64,000 nt of DNA from Acinetobacter sp. C32I (GCF_023702715.1 NZ_CP098480.1:2170001-2234000); one strand, 5' to 3'. Counted from the stretch's first letter, positions 10,412 to 22,536 are shown. A program made the numbers and translations. The notes: a model not told the origin generated them from the sequence alone.

Positions 10412-10932
10412 TATTCTTTATCCTCTTCTGCACCTGGTTCACGTTTGCCTAAGTGGAATGCTGCAACAAGTGCTGCAAGCAATAACATCGCGGCAACTTC
10501 TACCAATAATAGATAGTGAGTAAATAGTGCTTGACCAACTGCTTTAGGCCCAACAACTTCTGTACCCATTGGTGCAGAAATCGTGGTGTATTCACCACCG
10601 AGCATCCACACCAAGATTAAGCCCAATAAAAAGCTCATCAGTGCAGGAAAAGCCCAAGCATCTGAAGTCAACCATTTGCTTTCTTGTTCAATGGTATCTT
10701 GTCCAAGGTTCAACATCATGACAACGAAGACGAACAAAACCATGATCGCACCTGCATAGACGATGATCTCAAGGGCAGCCGCGAACGGCGCACCCACGAT
10801 CATGAAAATGCCAGCAACCGCAAGAAGAGAAACGATCAAGCTAAGTAATGCATGCACAGGATTGGTGTTGGTCACAACACGTACTGTCGAAACAATGGCC
10901 ACAAGTGCCATCAAATAAAATGGCCACATCAT
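10411..10932 (-). CDS. nuoJ: NADH-quinone oxidoreductase subunit J
   Basis: 173 residues and five predicted helices. Typical motifs are [10 protein letters not shown] and the third helix [20 protein letters not shown], which in known structures contains the pi-bulge involved in coupling. It overlaps nuoI by 4 bp. The polar tail [11 protein letters not shown] is cytoplasmic. Confidence 0.95.
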   Translation of the reverse strand: MMWPFYLMALVAIVSTVRVVTNTNPVHALLSLIVSLLAVAGIFMIVGAPFAAALEIIVYAGAIMVLFVFVVMMLNLGQDTIEQESKWLTSDAWAFPALMSFLLGLILVWMLGGEYTTISAPMGTEVVGPKAVGQALFTHYLLLVEVAAMLLLAALVAAFHLGKREPGAEEDKE

Positions 10933-11471
10933 GGTAATAAGCTCCGTACATCTACTGGTGCACTTTCTTTTTGTGCTTGACCTTTTTCTTTACCGCTCAC
11001 AGCCATACCAGTTACACGATAGAAGTTGTAGTCAGGATATTTACCCGGTCCAGAGATGAGTAAGTTTTCTTTCTCATACACCAAATCTTGACGTACATAT
11101 TCACCCAGTTCGAAATCTGGTGTCATCTGAATCGCTGTGGTTGGACATGCTTCTTCACACATACCGCAGAAAATGCAGCGTGAGAAGTTAATACGGAAAA
11201 ATTCTGGATACCAACGTCCATCTTCTTTTTCCGCTTTTTGCAATGAAATACAGCCCACTGGACATGCAACCGCACACAGGTTACATGCCACACAACGCTC
11301 TTCACCATCTGGATCACGCGTTAATACGATACGACCGCGATAGCGTGGAGGCGCAATTTGTTCACCTGGTACTTCTGGATATAAGATCGTGTCACGTTTA
11401 CGTGTTACATGGCTGAACACCATCCATAACGAACGTACAATCGATCCAAAGCCAGCTAGAATTTTATACAT
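10929..11471 (-). CDS. nuoI: NADH-quinone oxidoreductase subunit I, 2x[4Fe-4S]
   Basis: 180 residues. This ferredoxin-like subunit passes electrons from the NADH side toward NuoB. Two cluster motifs are plain: [17 protein letters not shown] and [17 protein letters not shown], each supplying three ligands plus one to the other cluster. An amphipathic N-terminal segment attaches it to the membrane arm. It starts 18 bp after nuoH. Confidence 0.97.
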   Translation of the reverse strand: MYKILAGFGSIVRSLWMVFSHVTRKRDTILYPEVPGEQIAPPRYRGRIVLTRDPDGEERCVACNLCAVACPVGCISLQKAEKEDGRWYPEFFRINFSRCIFCGMCEEACPTTAIQMTPDFELGEYVRQDLVYEKENLLISGPGKYPDYNFYRVTGMAVSGKEKGQAQKESAPVDVRSLLP

Positions 11472-11489
11472 TTTGTACTCCCTGCTGTC

Positions 11490-12506
11490 CTAGGCCTGAT
11501 TCATCAGAATCACAGCACCAGTCACTAACAAGTTGACCAACGCCAATGGCAAACAAACTTTCCAACCAAAGTTCATCACTTGGTCATAACGTGGACGCAT
11601 TAACGAACCACGCGCCAAGACAAACATCATTACAAAGAATGCTGTTTTAATTACGAACCAGAATAATGGTGGAACAAATGGAATTTCTAAGTTAAATGGT
11701 GCAAGCCATCCGCCGAAGAATAAAGTCACGATCAAAGCCGAGATCAAAACCACGTTGACGTATTCCGCAACGAAGAACATCCCCCACTTCATCCCACCAT
11801 ATTCAACATGGTAACCTTCAGCCAATTCTTGTTCAGCTTCTGGTTGGTCAAATGGGTGACGGTGCGTGACCGCAACACCCGCAACCACAAAGATCAAGAA
11901 ACCTAAGAATTGAGGAATGATGAACCACATATCACGTTGTGCTTCAACGATTTCACGCATGTTGAATGAGCCTGCAATTGCAACCACACCCATCAACGAG
12001 ATACCCAAGAACACTTCATAAGAAATGGTTTGAGCAGCAGAACGAAGACCACCGAGTAATGAGTATTTGTTGTTAGACGCCCAACCACCAAATAACACGG
12101 CATAAACTGCAATACCTGCCATTGCCATAAAGAACAATAGGCCGATACTCATGTCCGCAACGCCCAGTGTTGGACTTACTGGGATCACCATAAACGAAAG
12201 TACCGCAGTTGCCATCGCAACTGCTGGTGCTAAACGGAAAGTCAGCTTATCCGCAAACTTTGGTGTCCAGTCTTCTTTGAACATGATCTTGAGCATGTCG
12301 GCAACGATCTGGAACATACCACCCGGACCGACACGGTTTGGACCATAACGGTCTTGCCATAATGCCAAGAGACGACGCTCAATAAATGACATCAAAGCAG
12401 CAACCAAAACCACCACCAGCAAGATCACAATCGCCTGAATCACTGAATAAGCGATTGGCCAGTTCTCAGCCCAAAGTGGCGTTTGACGTATAATTTCTTG
12501 ATTCAT
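11490..12506 (-). CDS. nuoH: NADH-quinone oxidoreductase subunit H
   Basis: 338 residues with about eight helices. This membrane subunit forms most of the quinone chamber. The family signature is evident: [20 protein letters not shown] near the N terminus, the charged loop [20 protein letters not shown], and the C-terminal [18 protein letters not shown]. It is placed 3 bp after nuoG. Confidence 0.97.
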   Translation of the reverse strand: MNQEIIRQTPLWAENWPIAYSVIQAIVILLVVVLVAALMSFIERRLLALWQDRYGPNRVGPGGMFQIVADMLKIMFKEDWTPKFADKLTFRLAPAVAMATAVLSFMVIPVSPTLGVADMSIGLLFFMAMAGIAVYAVLFGGWASNNKYSLLGGLRSAAQTISYEVFLGISLMGVVAIAGSFNMREIVEAQRDMWFIIPQFLGFLIFVVAGVAVTHRHPFDQPEAEQELAEGYHVEYGGMKWGMFFVAEYVNVVLISALIVTLFFGGWLAPFNLEIPFVPPLFWFVIKTAFFVMMFVLARGSLMRPRYDQVMNFGWKVCLPLALVNLLVTGAVILMNQA

Positions 12507-12509
12507 GAA

Positions 12510-15194
12510 TTACACTCCTACCGCCACAGAAACAGGCTCTGCCAATGAAACAGTTGGTGCTAAACCAATTGGATAACCAATATAACCTGTTGGTAAATAT
12601 TCAATCACCTGTACAGGTAAGCTGATGCTGGTTTCACCCGCTTGCACTGTAATACGTTGACCATCTTGAACATTTAAGCGTGTTGCATCTTGTTCACCTA
12701 CCGCAAACATCGCTTCAGGAATACGAGATTCCATTGCCGGTGTTTTAATGGTGAATTCACCCGAACCAAAGATATGGTGCATTGGCACAAGACGGAAGCT
12801 TTCAGGGTTCACAACCACAGCAGTTGGTGCAACATAGCTACGTGCAGGACGTTTAGCTAAACGATCGAATAAACGGATACCCGAATCACCACCTTTTAAG
12901 TGACCACCCACTTCATCTTGGTATTTGTTCCAAGCTTGTGGTGAGTTCCAACCCGCAGACCATGCGAAAGGTACCAATGAAGATGCAGTCTGATTCCCTA
13001 CATAACCTTCCATTGAGAAGGTTAATGCAGAGTCGATATCCGTCGGCTGTTTCGGTTCGTGAATCGATAACGGCGCACGCATTGCGGTACGACCTGAATA
13101 ACGACGTGGTTCACGTGCAATCTTCAAACCATGGATACGGTAGCCCGCATCTGGTGCAACTTCTTCAATCGCAGCAAGTACTGGTACATTCTTAACGATG
13201 TCTTCAATCACATCATCCAGCAATGTCCAGTCGACCGCCTTACCTTTGAGACCTGTCTCAACGGCATGTAACCAGCGCCATGATTCTTTGATCGCGTATT
13301 CAGGCTTGTAGTAGCTTGGGTCATACACTTGATAGAAACGTTGTGCACGGCCTTCTTGGCTGACGACAGTACCATCGCCTTCAGCAAAGCTTGCCGCTGA
13401 AAGTACGATATCTGCAAGTTTCAAAGTTTCAGTTTCGCTATGATCCAATACGATCATAGTTTCAGCTTTATCTAATGCAGCTTTTACTTGTGCCACAGGT
13501 AAACGACGGGTTAAGTCATTTTCAACCACAACCACAGCATCAAAATCTTGTGCAAACGCTTGCTCTAGGCTTAAGCCACCAAACAGAGCCAAGCCCATTG
13601 AGTTCACTTCAGGAACAGTCAATGACAAGCCCGCATTTCCACCGAGGTTTTGCGCAACTTGAGCAGCCGCTTCCATAATTGCAGGATCTTGTAAGCTGGT
13701 ACCCGAGATAATCAATGGCTTTTTCGCAGCTTTCAAAGTATCTGCAATGGTTTGCGCAAATGCTTTGGCATCATCCGCTAAACCAGAAATTGCTTCACCT
13801 TTAACAGCAGAAGCAACCGCGAAACCTAAACGTGCGATGTCATTTGGAGATGCAACCACTTCACCTGTCGCCACATCCGCTAAACGCGTTTGCGTTGCAG
13901 CAAGAATATAGATTGGTGATTTTGCATCTTGACCAATACGTTGTACAGGTTCAGCTAGCCAGTCTGGTGTACGTGTTGCAGCAGCCATTTCTTTGGCTTT
14001 GTTTTTCGCAGCTTGACGCACAGACAAGGCCATACGTGGTGCAGTTTGAGTTAAGTCTTCACCCAAGATCAATACCGCATCATAGCTTTCAATTTCACGC
14101 ATGTTCGGGTTGTAAATACCCTGTGTTTGCATGATTGAAGCCGCTAACTCAACCAAGTTCTGCTCTTTTTGAGACATCCCTGTTGAGTAGTTATCTTGTC
14201 CAACCAACTCACGCAGTGCGTAGTTTGATTCCAAGCTCGCGCGTGGAGAACCAATACCTAACACTTTCTTACCTTGAAGTTGCGTAATCACTTGATCAAG
14301 TGCCTGATCAACAGTCACGGTTGCAACAGTTTCACCATTACGGAACTGCGGTTGACGTGGACGGTCTTCACGGTTCACATAGCCTGTACCGAAACGACCT
14401 TTATCACAAAGGAAGTATTGGTTCACAGAACCATTGAAACGGTTTTCAACGCGACGGATTTCGCCATAGCGTTCACCCGGAGAGATGTTACAACCTGAAG
14501 AACAGCCGAAACATACGCTTGGCGCATATTGCATATCCCATTTACGGTTATAACGTGCTGAATGGGTCTTGTCGGTAAATACACCTGTTGGACACACTTC
14601 AGTCAGGTTACCTGAGAACTCAGATTCTAAAGTACCTGATTCTGGGCGACCGAAATAAACACGTGATGCATTGGCATAGACACCAAAATCGGTACCACCA
14701 GCATAGTCTTTGTAGTAACGCACACAACGGTAGCACGCGATACAACGGTTCATCTCATGCGCAATGAACGAACCCAACTCTTGGTTATAGTGAGTACGTT
14801 TGGTAAAGCGATAACGACGACGATCGTGCTGAGTCATGACGGTCATATCTTGTAAATGACAGTGACCACCTTCTTCACAGACTGGACAGTCGTGTGGGTG
14901 GTTGGTCATCAAGAATTCAACGATCGAGGCACGGAAATCCGTCGCTTCTTTGTCTTCAATCGAAATATAGGTATTGTCGGTCGCAGGTGTCATACATGAC
15001 ATCACCAAACGCCCACGTGTGTCCTCAGGATTCGCATACTGAGTCACCGCACATTGACGACAAGAACCAACAGAACCTAAGGATGGGTGCCAACAAAAAT
15101 ACGGGATGTCGATGCCAAGGCTGAGACATGCTTGTAGCAAGTTTTCTGAGCCGTTGACTTCATACGATTTTCCATCGACATGAATTGTAGCCAT
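12510..15194 (-). CDS. nuoG: NADH-quinone oxidoreductase subunit G
   Basis: 894 residues. It is the largest peripheral subunit and holds several iron-sulfur clusters. The N-terminal [2Fe-2S] ferredoxin domain has C-x10-C-x2-C type ligands ([16 protein letters not shown]). Then come the His/Cys motif [16 protein letters not shown], a [4Fe-4S] site [17 protein letters not shown], and the extra cluster [13 protein letters not shown]. The rest is a molybdopterin oxidoreductase-like fold that no longer binds the cofactor. It is spaced 11 bp after nuoF. Confidence 0.97.
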   Translation of the reverse strand: MATIHVDGKSYEVNGSENLLQACLSLGIDIPYFCWHPSLGSVGSCRQCAVTQYANPEDTRGRLVMSCMTPATDNTYISIEDKEATDFRASIVEFLMTNHPHDCPVCEEGGHCHLQDMTVMTQHDRRRYRFTKRTHYNQELGSFIAHEMNRCIACYRCVRYYKDYAGGTDFGVYANASRVYFGRPESGTLESEFSGNLTEVCPTGVFTDKTHSARYNRKWDMQYAPSVCFGCSSGCNISPGERYGEIRRVENRFNGSVNQYFLCDKGRFGTGYVNREDRPRQPQFRNGETVATVTVDQALDQVITQLQGKKVLGIGSPRASLESNYALRELVGQDNYSTGMSQKEQNLVELAASIMQTQGIYNPNMREIESYDAVLILGEDLTQTAPRMALSVRQAAKNKAKEMAAATRTPDWLAEPVQRIGQDAKSPIYILAATQTRLADVATGEVVASPNDIARLGFAVASAVKGEAISGLADDAKAFAQTIADTLKAAKKPLIISGTSLQDPAIMEAAAQVAQNLGGNAGLSLTVPEVNSMGLALFGGLSLEQAFAQDFDAVVVVENDLTRRLPVAQVKAALDKAETMIVLDHSETETLKLADIVLSAASFAEGDGTVVSQEGRAQRFYQVYDPSYYKPEYAIKESWRWLHAVETGLKGKAVDWTLLDDVIEDIVKNVPVLAAIEEVAPDAGYRIHGLKIAREPRRYSGRTAMRAPLSIHEPKQPTDIDSALTFSMEGYVGNQTASSLVPFAWSAGWNSPQAWNKYQDEVGGHLKGGDSGIRLFDRLAKRPARSYVAPTAVVVNPESFRLVPMHHIFGSGEFTIKTPAMESRIPEAMFAVGEQDATRLNVQDGQRITVQAGETSISLPVQVIEYLPTGYIGYPIGLAPTVSLAEPVSVAVGV

Positions 15195-15205
15195 AGTCGA
15201 ATTCC

Positions 15206-16531
15206 TTAAGCTTGTTCTACGTCTAGAGCTGGAGCATGGGTCTTAACCTTAGCCTCAAACTCATTACGGAAATATTTAAGTGCGCCCATAAGCGGCTCCA
15301 TCGCACCTGGTGCGTGAGCACAGAAAGTTTTACCGATCCATAATTTACGCGTCAATTCTTGTAAATGATCGATATCTTCTTTCTTACCTTCGCCTGTTTC
15401 CAGTGCTTTAAGCGCTTTCACTGCCCAAGGTAAACCGTCACGGCATGGTGTACAGAAACCACATGATTCACGTGCGAAGAATTCTTCTAAGTTACGTGTC
15501 GCAGAGACCATACATTGGCTTTCATCCACCACCATGAGCAGACAAGTTCCTAAACGAGAACCCGCTTTCATGATTGTTTCAGAATCCATTGGCAAATCAA
15601 TGTGTTCAGCAGCCAAGAAGTCCGTCGATGCGCCACCTGGTAACCAAGCTTTCAGGGTTAAGCCATCACGCATACCACCCGCGTGCTCTTCAATCACTTC
15701 ACGCGCAGTTGTACCGAATGGAAGTTCCCAAAGACCCGGGAATTTAACTTTGCCTGATGCACCATAAATCTTGGTGCCTGGATCTTTCGACTTACCCGCA
15801 GATAGGTTGATATACCACTCTGGACCACGCAACATGATCGCTGGCAAGTTATTGTAGGTTTCAACGTTGTTCACAATCGTTGGACGCCCCCATGCCCCTG
15901 CAACTTGCGGGAATGGTGGTTTGGTACGCGGATTGGCACGGCGACCTTCAAGCGAGTTGATCAATGCCGTTTCTTCACCACAGATATAACGACCTGCGCC
16001 AGTGTGAACATGCATATCAAAGTTCCAGCCTGTTCCAAGGATGTTGTCACCCAAGTAACCTTTAGCACGGATTTGCTCTAATGCTTCATTTAAGTATTGA
16101 GCTGCTTCGACATATTCACCACGGATGAAGATATAACCTTGAGTTGCTTCTAAGGTATAACCCGCAATCAGCATGCCTTCGATCAATTGATGAGGAAGTT
16201 TTTCCATCAACAAACGATCTTTAAAGGTACCTGGTTCCATTTCATCGGCATTACAGATCAAATAGCGTGGGCCACCATCATTGGGTGCCATCAATGACCA
16301 TTTAATCCCTGCTGGGAAACCTGCACCACCACGACCTTTGACTGTCGCAGCTTTAATCACTTCAAGCACGTCTTTTGGTGGCATGCTGAGTGCTTTTTTA
16401 AAGCCAGCATAACCTTCAAGTGCTTCGTAGTCATCTGCCGCACGAACAAACTCTTGTTTGCTCAAACGCCAAGTCAATGGATGCGTTTCTGGGTTACCGT
16501 CGCCATAAATTGGTTTTGGTTCAGTATTCAT
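15206..16531 (-). CDS. nuoF: NADH-quinone oxidoreductase subunit F, NADH/FMN site
   Basis: 441 residues. This is the NADH dehydrogenase module where NADH reduces FMN. The glycine-rich nucleotide site [16 protein letters not shown], the acidic [17 protein letters not shown] and the [4Fe-4S] motif [12 protein letters not shown], with a later cysteine in [11 protein letters not shown], are all present. The start overlaps the nuoE stop by 4 bp (ATGA). Confidence 0.97.
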   Translation of the reverse strand: MNTEPKPIYGDGNPETHPLTWRLSKQEFVRAADDYEALEGYAGFKKALSMPPKDVLEVIKAATVKGRGGAGFPAGIKWSLMAPNDGGPRYLICNADEMEPGTFKDRLLMEKLPHQLIEGMLIAGYTLEATQGYIFIRGEYVEAAQYLNEALEQIRAKGYLGDNILGTGWNFDMHVHTGAGRYICGEETALINSLEGRRANPRTKPPFPQVAGAWGRPTIVNNVETYNNLPAIMLRGPEWYINLSAGKSKDPGTKIYGASGKVKFPGLWELPFGTTAREVIEEHAGGMRDGLTLKAWLPGGASTDFLAAEHIDLPMDSETIMKAGSRLGTCLLMVVDESQCMVSATRNLEEFFARESCGFCTPCRDGLPWAVKALKALETGEGKKEDIDHLQELTRKLWIGKTFCAHAPGAMEPLMGALKYFRNEFEAKVKTHAPALDVEQA

Positions 16532-17037
16532 ACATACTTCTCCAATAACTGTTTAACTGATGACACGTCCACGAGGCCGTGCGTATCTTCATCAATCATT
16601 AAAGTTGGACCTTTATCGCAGTTGCCTAAACAGCAAATTGGGAGCAAGGTAAAACGACCATCAGCTGTGGTTTGTCCGTACTGGATCCCCAACTCGCGCT
16701 GGAACGCTTCTGCCAAAGTTTCTGCACCCATCAAGAAGCATGCAATTGAGTCACACAATAAAATTACATGGCGACCAACTGGTTGACGGTAGATACGGTT
16801 ATAGAAAGTTGCAACACCTTCAAGATCCGCCACACTCATTGTCAACAACTGTGCAATCGCATTCATTTGTGCATCATCTACCCAACCATTACGGCGCTGT
16901 ACACACTTCAACGCATCCAGAGAGGCTGCACGTGGGTACGGGTAATGACCAATGTGATGTTCAATGTCATGAATTTCGTCCGCAGTCAAAATCCCTTCAA
17001 CATTCACACGTGGTTTTTTATCAGTCAAAATCATCAT
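16528..17037 (-). CDS. nuoE: NADH-quinone oxidoreductase subunit E, [2Fe-2S]
   Basis: 169 residues. This thioredoxin-fold subunit carries cluster N1a. The four ligands appear as CDSIAC and CCLGNC, with a fifth adjacent cysteine, and the N-terminal helical part contains [14 protein letters not shown]. It overlaps nuoF and lies 12 bp after nuoCD. Confidence 0.95.
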   Translation of the reverse strand: MMILTDKKPRVNVEGILTADEIHDIEHHIGHYPYPRAASLDALKCVQRRNGWVDDAQMNAIAQLLTMSVADLEGVATFYNRIYRQPVGRHVILLCDSIACFLMGAETLAEAFQRELGIQYGQTTADGRFTLLPICCLGNCDKGPTLMIDEDTHGLVDVSSVKQLLEKYV

Positions 17038-17049
17038 AATCGTTTACCC

Positions 17050-18837
17050 CTAGCGATCCACATCAGCCATAACTACGTCAATAGTCGCCAAATAAATGAT
17101 CAAGTCAGAAACCAAACTGCCATTAATCACTGAAGGCATTTGCTGTAAATGCGTGAACGTTGGTGTACGAATACGGGTACGATAACTCATGGTTGACTTA
17201 TCAGAAGTGAGGTAATAGGTACTCGCACCCTTCACCACTTCAGTCATAAATGAAGACTCGCCCGCTGGCATTACAGGACCCCAAGAGACGCTCAAGAAGT
17301 GCGTAATCAAGGTTTCAATATCTTGTAATGTCTTATCTTTCGGTGGTGGAACTGCCAATGGGTGATCCGCTTTATATGGACCAGATGGCATGTTATCCAA
17401 GCACTGCTGAATGATTTTCAATGATTCAGTGATTTCACGGAAGTGAACCAAGACACGTGCATAGGCATCGCCTTCGTATTCCACTGGAATATCAAAGTCG
17501 AAGTTTTCATAACCACTATATGGACGGTATTTACGAACATCAAAGTCAATACCCGTTGCACGTAAGCCAGTACCTGTCACACCCCAAGCCAACGCAGATT
17601 TCGCATCGTATTGCGCAACATTACGCGTACGACCGATAAAGACTGAGTTTTTAAGCGCTGCAGTGTAGTACTCGTTCAAACGTTTCGGCATCCATTCCAA
17701 CAATTCTTTCACTAGCTTTTGCCAGTTATTTGGAAGGTCATGCGCAGTACCACCGATACGGAACCATGCTGGGTGCATACGGTAACCGGTGATCGCTTCA
17801 ACGATGTCATAGACTTTCTGACGGTCCGCGAACATATAGAATACAGGGGTCATACCACCCGCATCCTGAATCGCTGTACCACAGAACAACAAGTGGTTAT
17901 TGATACGGAATAATTCGTTCAACATCACACGAATGACTTGTGCGCGCTCTGGGACTTTAATACCCGCAAGCTGCTCAACCGCCATCACATATGGCATGTT
18001 TTGCGCACAACCACCGAGGTAGTCAACACGATCGGTATACGGAATGAATGAATGCCAGGTTTGACGTTCAGCCATCTTTTCCACACCACGGTGGTGATAA
18101 CCGATATCAGGCACACAGTCTTTGACTTCTTCACCGTCCAACTGTAATACCACACGGAACGCACCGTGCGCAGATGGATGGTTAGGACCCAAGTTCAGGA
18201 ACATGAAGTCTTCATCATCATTACCGCGTTTTAGACCCCAGTCTTCTGGAACAAAGCGTAAGTGTTCTTGTTCGAAATCTTGCTTCGCTTGGTCTTGCAT
18301 ATACGGGGTATATTCTGTCGCACGGGCAGAATATTCTTTACGTAACGGATGACCTTCCCAATAGGTTGGCAACAAGATACGACGGAGCATTGGATGCCCA
18401 GCGAAATCGATACCAAACATATCGTAAGCTTCACGCTCGTACCAGTTGGCATTTGGCCAAATATTGGTTGCGGTTGGGATGCTTAAATCATTTTCATTCA
18501 ATGCAACTTTAATACGAATATCACTATTACGCTCAAGCGATAACAAGTGATAGAACACAGTAAAGTCAGATGCTGGCAAACCGTCACGGTGAACACGTAA
18601 ACGCTCATCGACCGCTGACAAGTCAAACAACATTACATAAGGACGTTCCACTTTACGGAGGAACATAAGGACTTCTTGCACGCGTGCGCGCTCAACCCAG
18701 ACTGTTGGAAACTCTTCAAAAGTCGCCTGCACATAGAAGTTCTCACCAAACTTGGTTTTGAGCTCTTCTACGATTGCAAATGCTGGGCGTGAATCAACTG
18801 GAGTTGATTCTGGCATAGCAATGTCAGTTTCAGCCAT
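17050..18837 (-). CDS. nuoC: NADH-quinone oxidoreductase subunit C/D fusion
   Basis: 595 residues, with NuoC (about 1-190) fused to NuoD (about 200-595), as in E. coli and its relatives. The NuoC part has the family motif [28 protein letters not shown] (18356-18439). The NuoD part shows [13 protein letters not shown], the quinone-site histidine and tyrosine region, [15 protein letters not shown] and the C-terminal DVVMADVDR. It helps form the quinone pocket with NuoB. An 87-bp gap containing a hairpin precedes it. This is the only long gap in the operon. Confidence 0.96.
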   Translation of the reverse strand: MAETDIAMPESTPVDSRPAFAIVEELKTKFGENFYVQATFEEFPTVWVERARVQEVLMFLRKVERPYVMLFDLSAVDERLRVHRDGLPASDFTVFYHLLSLERNSDIRIKVALNENDLSIPTATNIWPNANWYEREAYDMFGIDFAGHPMLRRILLPTYWEGHPLRKEYSARATEYTPYMQDQAKQDFEQEHLRFVPEDWGLKRGNDDEDFMFLNLGPNHPSAHGAFRVVLQLDGEEVKDCVPDIGYHHRGVEKMAERQTWHSFIPYTDRVDYLGGCAQNMPYVMAVEQLAGIKVPERAQVIRVMLNELFRINNHLLFCGTAIQDAGGMTPVFYMFADRQKVYDIVEAITGYRMHPAWFRIGGTAHDLPNNWQKLVKELLEWMPKRLNEYYTAALKNSVFIGRTRNVAQYDAKSALAWGVTGTGLRATGIDFDVRKYRPYSGYENFDFDIPVEYEGDAYARVLVHFREITESLKIIQQCLDNMPSGPYKADHPLAVPPPKDKTLQDIETLITHFLSVSWGPVMPAGESSFMTEVVKGASTYYLTSDKSTMSYRTRIRTPTFTHLQQMPSVINGSLVSDLIIYLATIDVVMADVDR

Positions 18838-18885
18838 TGGCTTGGCTTCCTATTTAATACAAATTTTGTCAATTTTTCCGACGAC

Positions 18886-18905
18886 CATATTCCTCATGGA
18901 ATATG
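18886..18905. other. hairpin in the nuoB-nuoCD gap
   Basis: Perfect 8-bp stem CATATTCC / GGAATATG with a TCAT loop and no T-run. It sits in the only sizeable intergenic space inside the nuo operon. It may be an RNA processing or stability element. Confidence 0.5.
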
Positions 18906-18924
18906 TCAAAACTCATCGTTAAAA

Positions 18925-19602
18925 TTATTTAATGTCATCCATAGAGCGTAGGTTTTTCACCGCAATACGTTCCGCATTTTTACGGTCACGTTCTGGCATC
19001 ATCTTTGGCTTATACACAGGCTGAAGATCATCACCAATAACCGCTGAAAGTGGACGGCGCTCAAGTTGAATTTGGTCTTGCAATAACATCAATGCTTGGA
19101 TTAATGCTTCTGGACGCGGCGGACAACCTGGGATGTACACATCAACAGGAATAATTTTATCTACGCCTTGAACCACTGAATAGATGTCGTACATACCACC
19201 TGAGTTAGCACAAGCACCCATTGAAATGACCCATTTCGGCTCAAGCATTTGTTCATACAAACGTTGAATAACAGGCGCCATTTTGACAAAGCATGTCCCT
19301 GCAACAATCATCAAATCTGCTTGACGCGGTGAAGCACGAATAACCTCGGCACCAAAACGTGACAAGTCATGTACACCTGTTAATGTAGTTGCATATTCAA
19401 CGTAGCAGCATGATGTACCAAAGTTAAATGGCCACAAAGAGTTTTTACGCCCCCAGTTCACTGCTGTATGCAACACATCCTCAAGACGTGTCATCATCAC
19501 ACTTTTATTCACTTCTTCCTCAAGTGGATCAGTGACGATTTGACGATCTTGTAATGGATATTGATCGGCATCCGGATTCGCACGGGTTAAAGTATATTTC
19601 AT
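18925..19602 (-). CDS. nuoB: NADH-quinone oxidoreductase subunit B, N2 cluster
   Basis: 225 residues. It ligates the terminal [4Fe-4S] cluster N2, which reduces quinone. The conserved tandem cysteines are in [10 protein letters not shown], with the other ligands in [10 protein letters not shown] and [10 protein letters not shown]. It is spaced 7 bp after nuoA. Confidence 0.96.
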   Translation of the reverse strand: MKYTLTRANPDADQYPLQDRQIVTDPLEEEVNKSVMMTRLEDVLHTAVNWGRKNSLWPFNFGTSCCYVEYATTLTGVHDLSRFGAEVIRASPRQADLMIVAGTCFVKMAPVIQRLYEQMLEPKWVISMGACANSGGMYDIYSVVQGVDKIIPVDVYIPGCPPRPEALIQALMLLQDQIQLERRPLSAVIGDDLQPVYKPKMMPERDRKNAERIAVKNLRSMDDIK

Positions 19603-19608
19603 CCCGAC

Positions 19609-20160
19609 TTACTCCTTTTTAAGTAATGATGTAGTCGGTGTTTTAGATTTAACACGACCAGAAGACTGTGCTGGAATATGACCAGTAGGATCGACAACTA
19701 ACTCTTCAATGTTATTAAATCGAGTAATGTCAGCAATGTTCATATTTGGCGAACCGATTTTGGTCTTCACGCCAGCTGCTTTACGACGATCTGAAGGTGC
19801 CCAGTTAAGAGAGCCCGTAGAAAGTTCATAAATCAAACCGATTAATAAAACCAAAATAAATACGGCAGCAGTTGCAAAACCCACCCAACCAACTTCACGA
19901 ACTGAAGTTGCCCAAGCGTAGAGATAGAGGGCTTCTAGATCGAAAACCACAAAGAAAATTGCAACTAGATAGAACTTGGCTGACAAGCGGATACGAGCAC
20001 CGCCCGCACCTACTACACCTGATTCAAACTGCTCTTGCTTTGCACGTCCCCATGCTTTACCCCCGAGGAGTAAGGGAACTGTCAGCATAAAAACGCAAAG
20101 AAATGTAACGCCGATCACGAAGGCAATAATTGCCCATTCGTATGGAGTAATGGCACTCAT
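19609..20160 (-). CDS. nuoA: NADH-quinone oxidoreductase subunit A
   Basis: 183 residues with three helices. It is the first gene of the operon. Conserved features are the loop FESGVVGAGGARIRLSAKFYL and the second helix FFVVFDLEALYLYAWA with its membrane carboxylates. The hydrophilic C-terminal tail is longer than in E. coli (147 residues). A CAGGAG ribosome site precedes the ATG at 20160. Confidence 0.96.
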   Translation of the reverse strand: MSAITPYEWAIIAFVIGVTFLCVFMLTVPLLLGGKAWGRAKQEQFESGVVGAGGARIRLSAKFYLVAIFFVVFDLEALYLYAWATSVREVGWVGFATAAVFILVLLIGLIYELSTGSLNWAPSDRRKAAGVKTKIGSPNMNIADITRFNNIEELVVDPTGHIPAQSSGRVKSKTPTTSLLKKE

Positions 20161-20555
20161 GCGGGGATAACTCCTGGCAGGCCTATTTTTAACAAAGAAT
20201 GTATGTATTGGCCTTCAAATACACCAAACACAAAATTAATCCCGCCAATTGTACCTGATTTCTAATTTCTCATGCTAGTTGAAGCGCTTTAGTCTTTCGG
20301 ATGATTTTGTCCTTAAATTTACAGATATATCCAAGATCATGGTTAATTCACCCCTAAAAATCGAATTATCTAATCAAGAACAGAATATTGATCATTTTTT
20401 TCTTTATTTAAGCATTAAAAACATTCTTATTTTAATCGCCTTGCCCCAATATATTGCAGCACGAACTAAATCATTGCATTGATACAAATTTATGATGAAA
20501 ATTTAAACAAAATTTATATAATAGCGACCTTATCTCCCCATAGAACCGCGTCAGA
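20161..20555. other. divergent intergenic region, nuo promoter side
   Basis: 395 bp between nuoA (minus) and the diguanylate cyclase (plus). It must hold the nuo promoter. A TACAAT-like box on the minus strand (plus-strand 20249-20254) is a possible -10 without a good -35. No gene, repeat or strong operator is visible. The plus-strand end carries the cyclase -10 box. Confidence 0.5.
20517..20522 (+). promoter_or_regulatory. -10 box of the diguanylate cyclase gene
   Basis: Perfect TATAAT 34 bp upstream of the ATG at 20556. No convincing -35 hexamer is visible and the Shine-Dalgarno sequence is poor, so expression may be low or activator-dependent. Confidence 0.45.
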
Positions 20556-21974
20556 ATGCCCCAAGCTCATGCAGCATTAAAACCACGCTCGCTGTTACAA
20601 TTATTTTTACTCTTTGCGGGGGTGATTCTACTATGCTGCCTACTCGGCATCGCCACCCGACATCTGACTTTTTTAGCCTCTTTTTGGCCTGCAAACTCGG
20701 TGCTACTAGGTTTACTGATTCGCTTTCCACAAACTCGGCACCCAATCAGTTTTATAGGAGCAATTGTCGGCTATCTGCTTGCGGACGCCTTGCAAGGCAC
20801 ACCTCTCTTGCTGAATATCTGCTTGAACTCTGCCAATTTGCTCTATGTCATCACCACACTGACCCTATATATCAAATTTAATGCCTTTATCCGCTCACTG
20901 CATCACGGCTATTTTTATCTCTTTCTCTTCAGTTTCTGCTGTATCGGCGGTTTGGCCAGCTCATCATTTGCAGCGCTGACTCTGCCCTTACTCAATACCA
21001 AATTCGCGCTCGGTTCATTCTGGACAGATTTTGGCTACTGGTTTACCGCTGAAATCCAAAATGCCTTATTACTGCTGCCTGCGATGATCAGTGCGCCGCA
21101 TTTCGCCGAGTTTAAACAGCAACTTAAAGAATTTAAGACTCAAACGGTACAAGAAAGCTTACCCTTGTTTGCGGTTATTTTTTCGATTGCGATTGGCTAC
21201 TATGATACAGGCCCCGGTTCACTGCTGTATCCAATTGCCGCCCTGATTTGGTGTGCTTTGAGCTATCGCCATTTTTCAGTGGCCGTTATTACCTCGATCA
21301 GCTGCGCCTTTGTGATCTATCACGTCTCGCAAAACTATCTGTTACTTTACCCCGAGCAGTTTTTAAACAATGCCATCTCTATCCGCCTTGGGCTGATTAT
21401 GATGACCATTGCCCCGCTCACGGTATCCAGTATCAATATGGTGCGATCCAAGCTGATCCAAGAGTTACAGCACACCATCGCCCATGACGAACTGACCTCA
21501 AGCTTAACCCGACGCCAATTTTTGCAATCGGTGCAACTGTTCCAGCAACAGGCAACTTACACGGGTCAAACGACCGCTTTTCTCATGCTCGACATTGATC
21601 ACTTTAAACAGGTGAATGACAGTTATGGGCACCAGATGGGTGATCGTGCCTTACAAAGCTGTGTACACACCATTCAGAGCCTGCTCAGACCGCAAGATCT
21701 ACTGGGCCGTTTAGGTGGTGAAGAATTTGCCATCTTTATGACCAATACCAATGCTGATGCCGCCTACCTATGCGCGGAAAAAATTCGTCTGCAAATCAGT
21801 CAAACGCCGATCGAATACGCAGCGCAACAGACTTTTTCGATTCAAATCAGTATCGGGATTTGTATTTGTGAGCCTGAAAATCAGCACGCTATTGAGCAAT
21901 TATTTAAGCAGGCCGATGATGCGCTCTATCAAGCCAAACGACAGGGCCGCAATCAAGTTGTCATTTCGACATAA
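20556..21974 (+). CDS. MASE1-GGDEF diguanylate cyclase
   Basis: 472 residues. The N-terminal half is an integral membrane MASE1-type sensor of about eight helices with the hallmark FWPANSVLLGLLIRFP and DALQGTPLLLN. The C-terminal half is a GGDEF domain (about 305-472) with DELTSSLTRRQF, MLDIDHFKQVNDSYGHQMGD and an active-site GGEEF at 387-391. An RxxD inhibitory site (RPQD, 378-381) lies five residues ahead, so both catalysis and c-di-GMP feedback should be intact. It makes c-di-GMP from two GTP at the inner membrane in response to an unknown signal. It is divergent from nuo and stands alone. Confidence 0.9.
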   Translation: MPQAHAALKPRSLLQLFLLFAGVILLCCLLGIATRHLTFLASFWPANSVLLGLLIRFPQTRHPISFIGAIVGYLLADALQGTPLLLNICLNSANLLYVITTLTLYIKFNAFIRSLHHGYFYLFLFSFCCIGGLASSSFAALTLPLLNTKFALGSFWTDFGYWFTAEIQNALLLLPAMISAPHFAEFKQQLKEFKTQTVQESLPLFAVIFSIAIGYYDTGPGSLLYPIAALIWCALSYRHFSVAVITSISCAFVIYHVSQNYLLLYPEQFLNNAISIRLGLIMMTIAPLTVSSINMVRSKLIQELQHTIAHDELTSSLTRRQFLQSVQLFQQQATYTGQTTAFLMLDIDHFKQVNDSYGHQMGDRALQSCVHTIQSLLRPQDLLGRLGGEEFAIFMTNTNADAAYLCAEKIRLQISQTPIEYAAQQTFSIQISIGICICEPENQHAIEQLFKQADDALYQAKRQGRNQVVIST

Positions 21975-22066
21975 TATGTTGCAATTCAGCTAAATACTTT
22001 AATTATCTTTATACACAGCAGTGTGAATAGATGAGTATTCTAGAATGAGCACAAAAGGAGAAAAAC

Positions 22067-22423
22067 ATGCATCTAGAATACACTCACGCTTCGGATTATT
22101 TCTTTTTTTCACAACTTCTGATGCGCCATATAGAAAGTTATGTTCGAAAACATCCAGATGCTGATAATGCGATTTTTGATTTAAGAGACATTTACGAAGT
22201 ATTTAGAGAGGATTTTGCCGCCACAACCACCAATTTAGAAAGTATTCTCAATATTGCAGATAGTTATAAAGTCGAAACCTTAAATGGAGATCAAACCCTG
22301 ATCAAAGGCTATAAAATCGATATTAAGAACAATGCGCTGCTGATTGACTTCAATGCAGATGCATTGCAGGGTCTTCGCTCAGGAAAACCATTGATTGAAC
22401 CTGATCCATCTGTTCATGAGTAA
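22067..22423 (+). CDS. conserved hypothetical protein, 118 aa
   Basis: Small soluble, acidic protein that I do not recognise. There is no signal peptide or membrane helix. The first half is predicted helical (FFSQLLMRHIESYVRKHP) and the second half looks like beta strands (VETLNGDQTLIKGYKIDIKNNALLIDFN). A strong ribosome site (AAAGGAGAAAAAC) precedes the ATG and a good terminator follows the stop, so it is a real single-gene unit. Confidence 0.75.
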   Translation: MHLEYTHASDYFFFSQLLMRHIESYVRKHPDADNAIFDLRDIYEVFREDFAATTTNLESILNIADSYKVETLNGDQTLIKGYKIDIKNNALLIDFNADALQGLRSGKPLIEPDPSVHE

Positions 22424-22459
22424 GCAGCGATAAAACAAGATCATTTAAAAACCTGATTT

Positions 22460-22487
22460 AGCCAAAGCATTGCGCTTTGGCTTTTTT
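22460..22487 (+). terminator. terminator of the 118-aa gene
   Basis: Stem AGCCAAAGC / GCTTTGGCT followed by a run of T. Confidence 0.85.
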
Positions 22488-22500
22488 ATTGCTGCACATA

Positions 22501-22531
22501 AAAAAAGGAATGACTGGCATCATTCCTTTTC
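22501..22531 (-). terminator. terminator after bfmS
   Basis: Stem AAAAGGAATGA / TCATTCCTTTT with a 6-nt loop, immediately behind the bfmS stop on the minus strand. Confidence 0.85.
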
Positions 22532-22536
22532 TTCTA

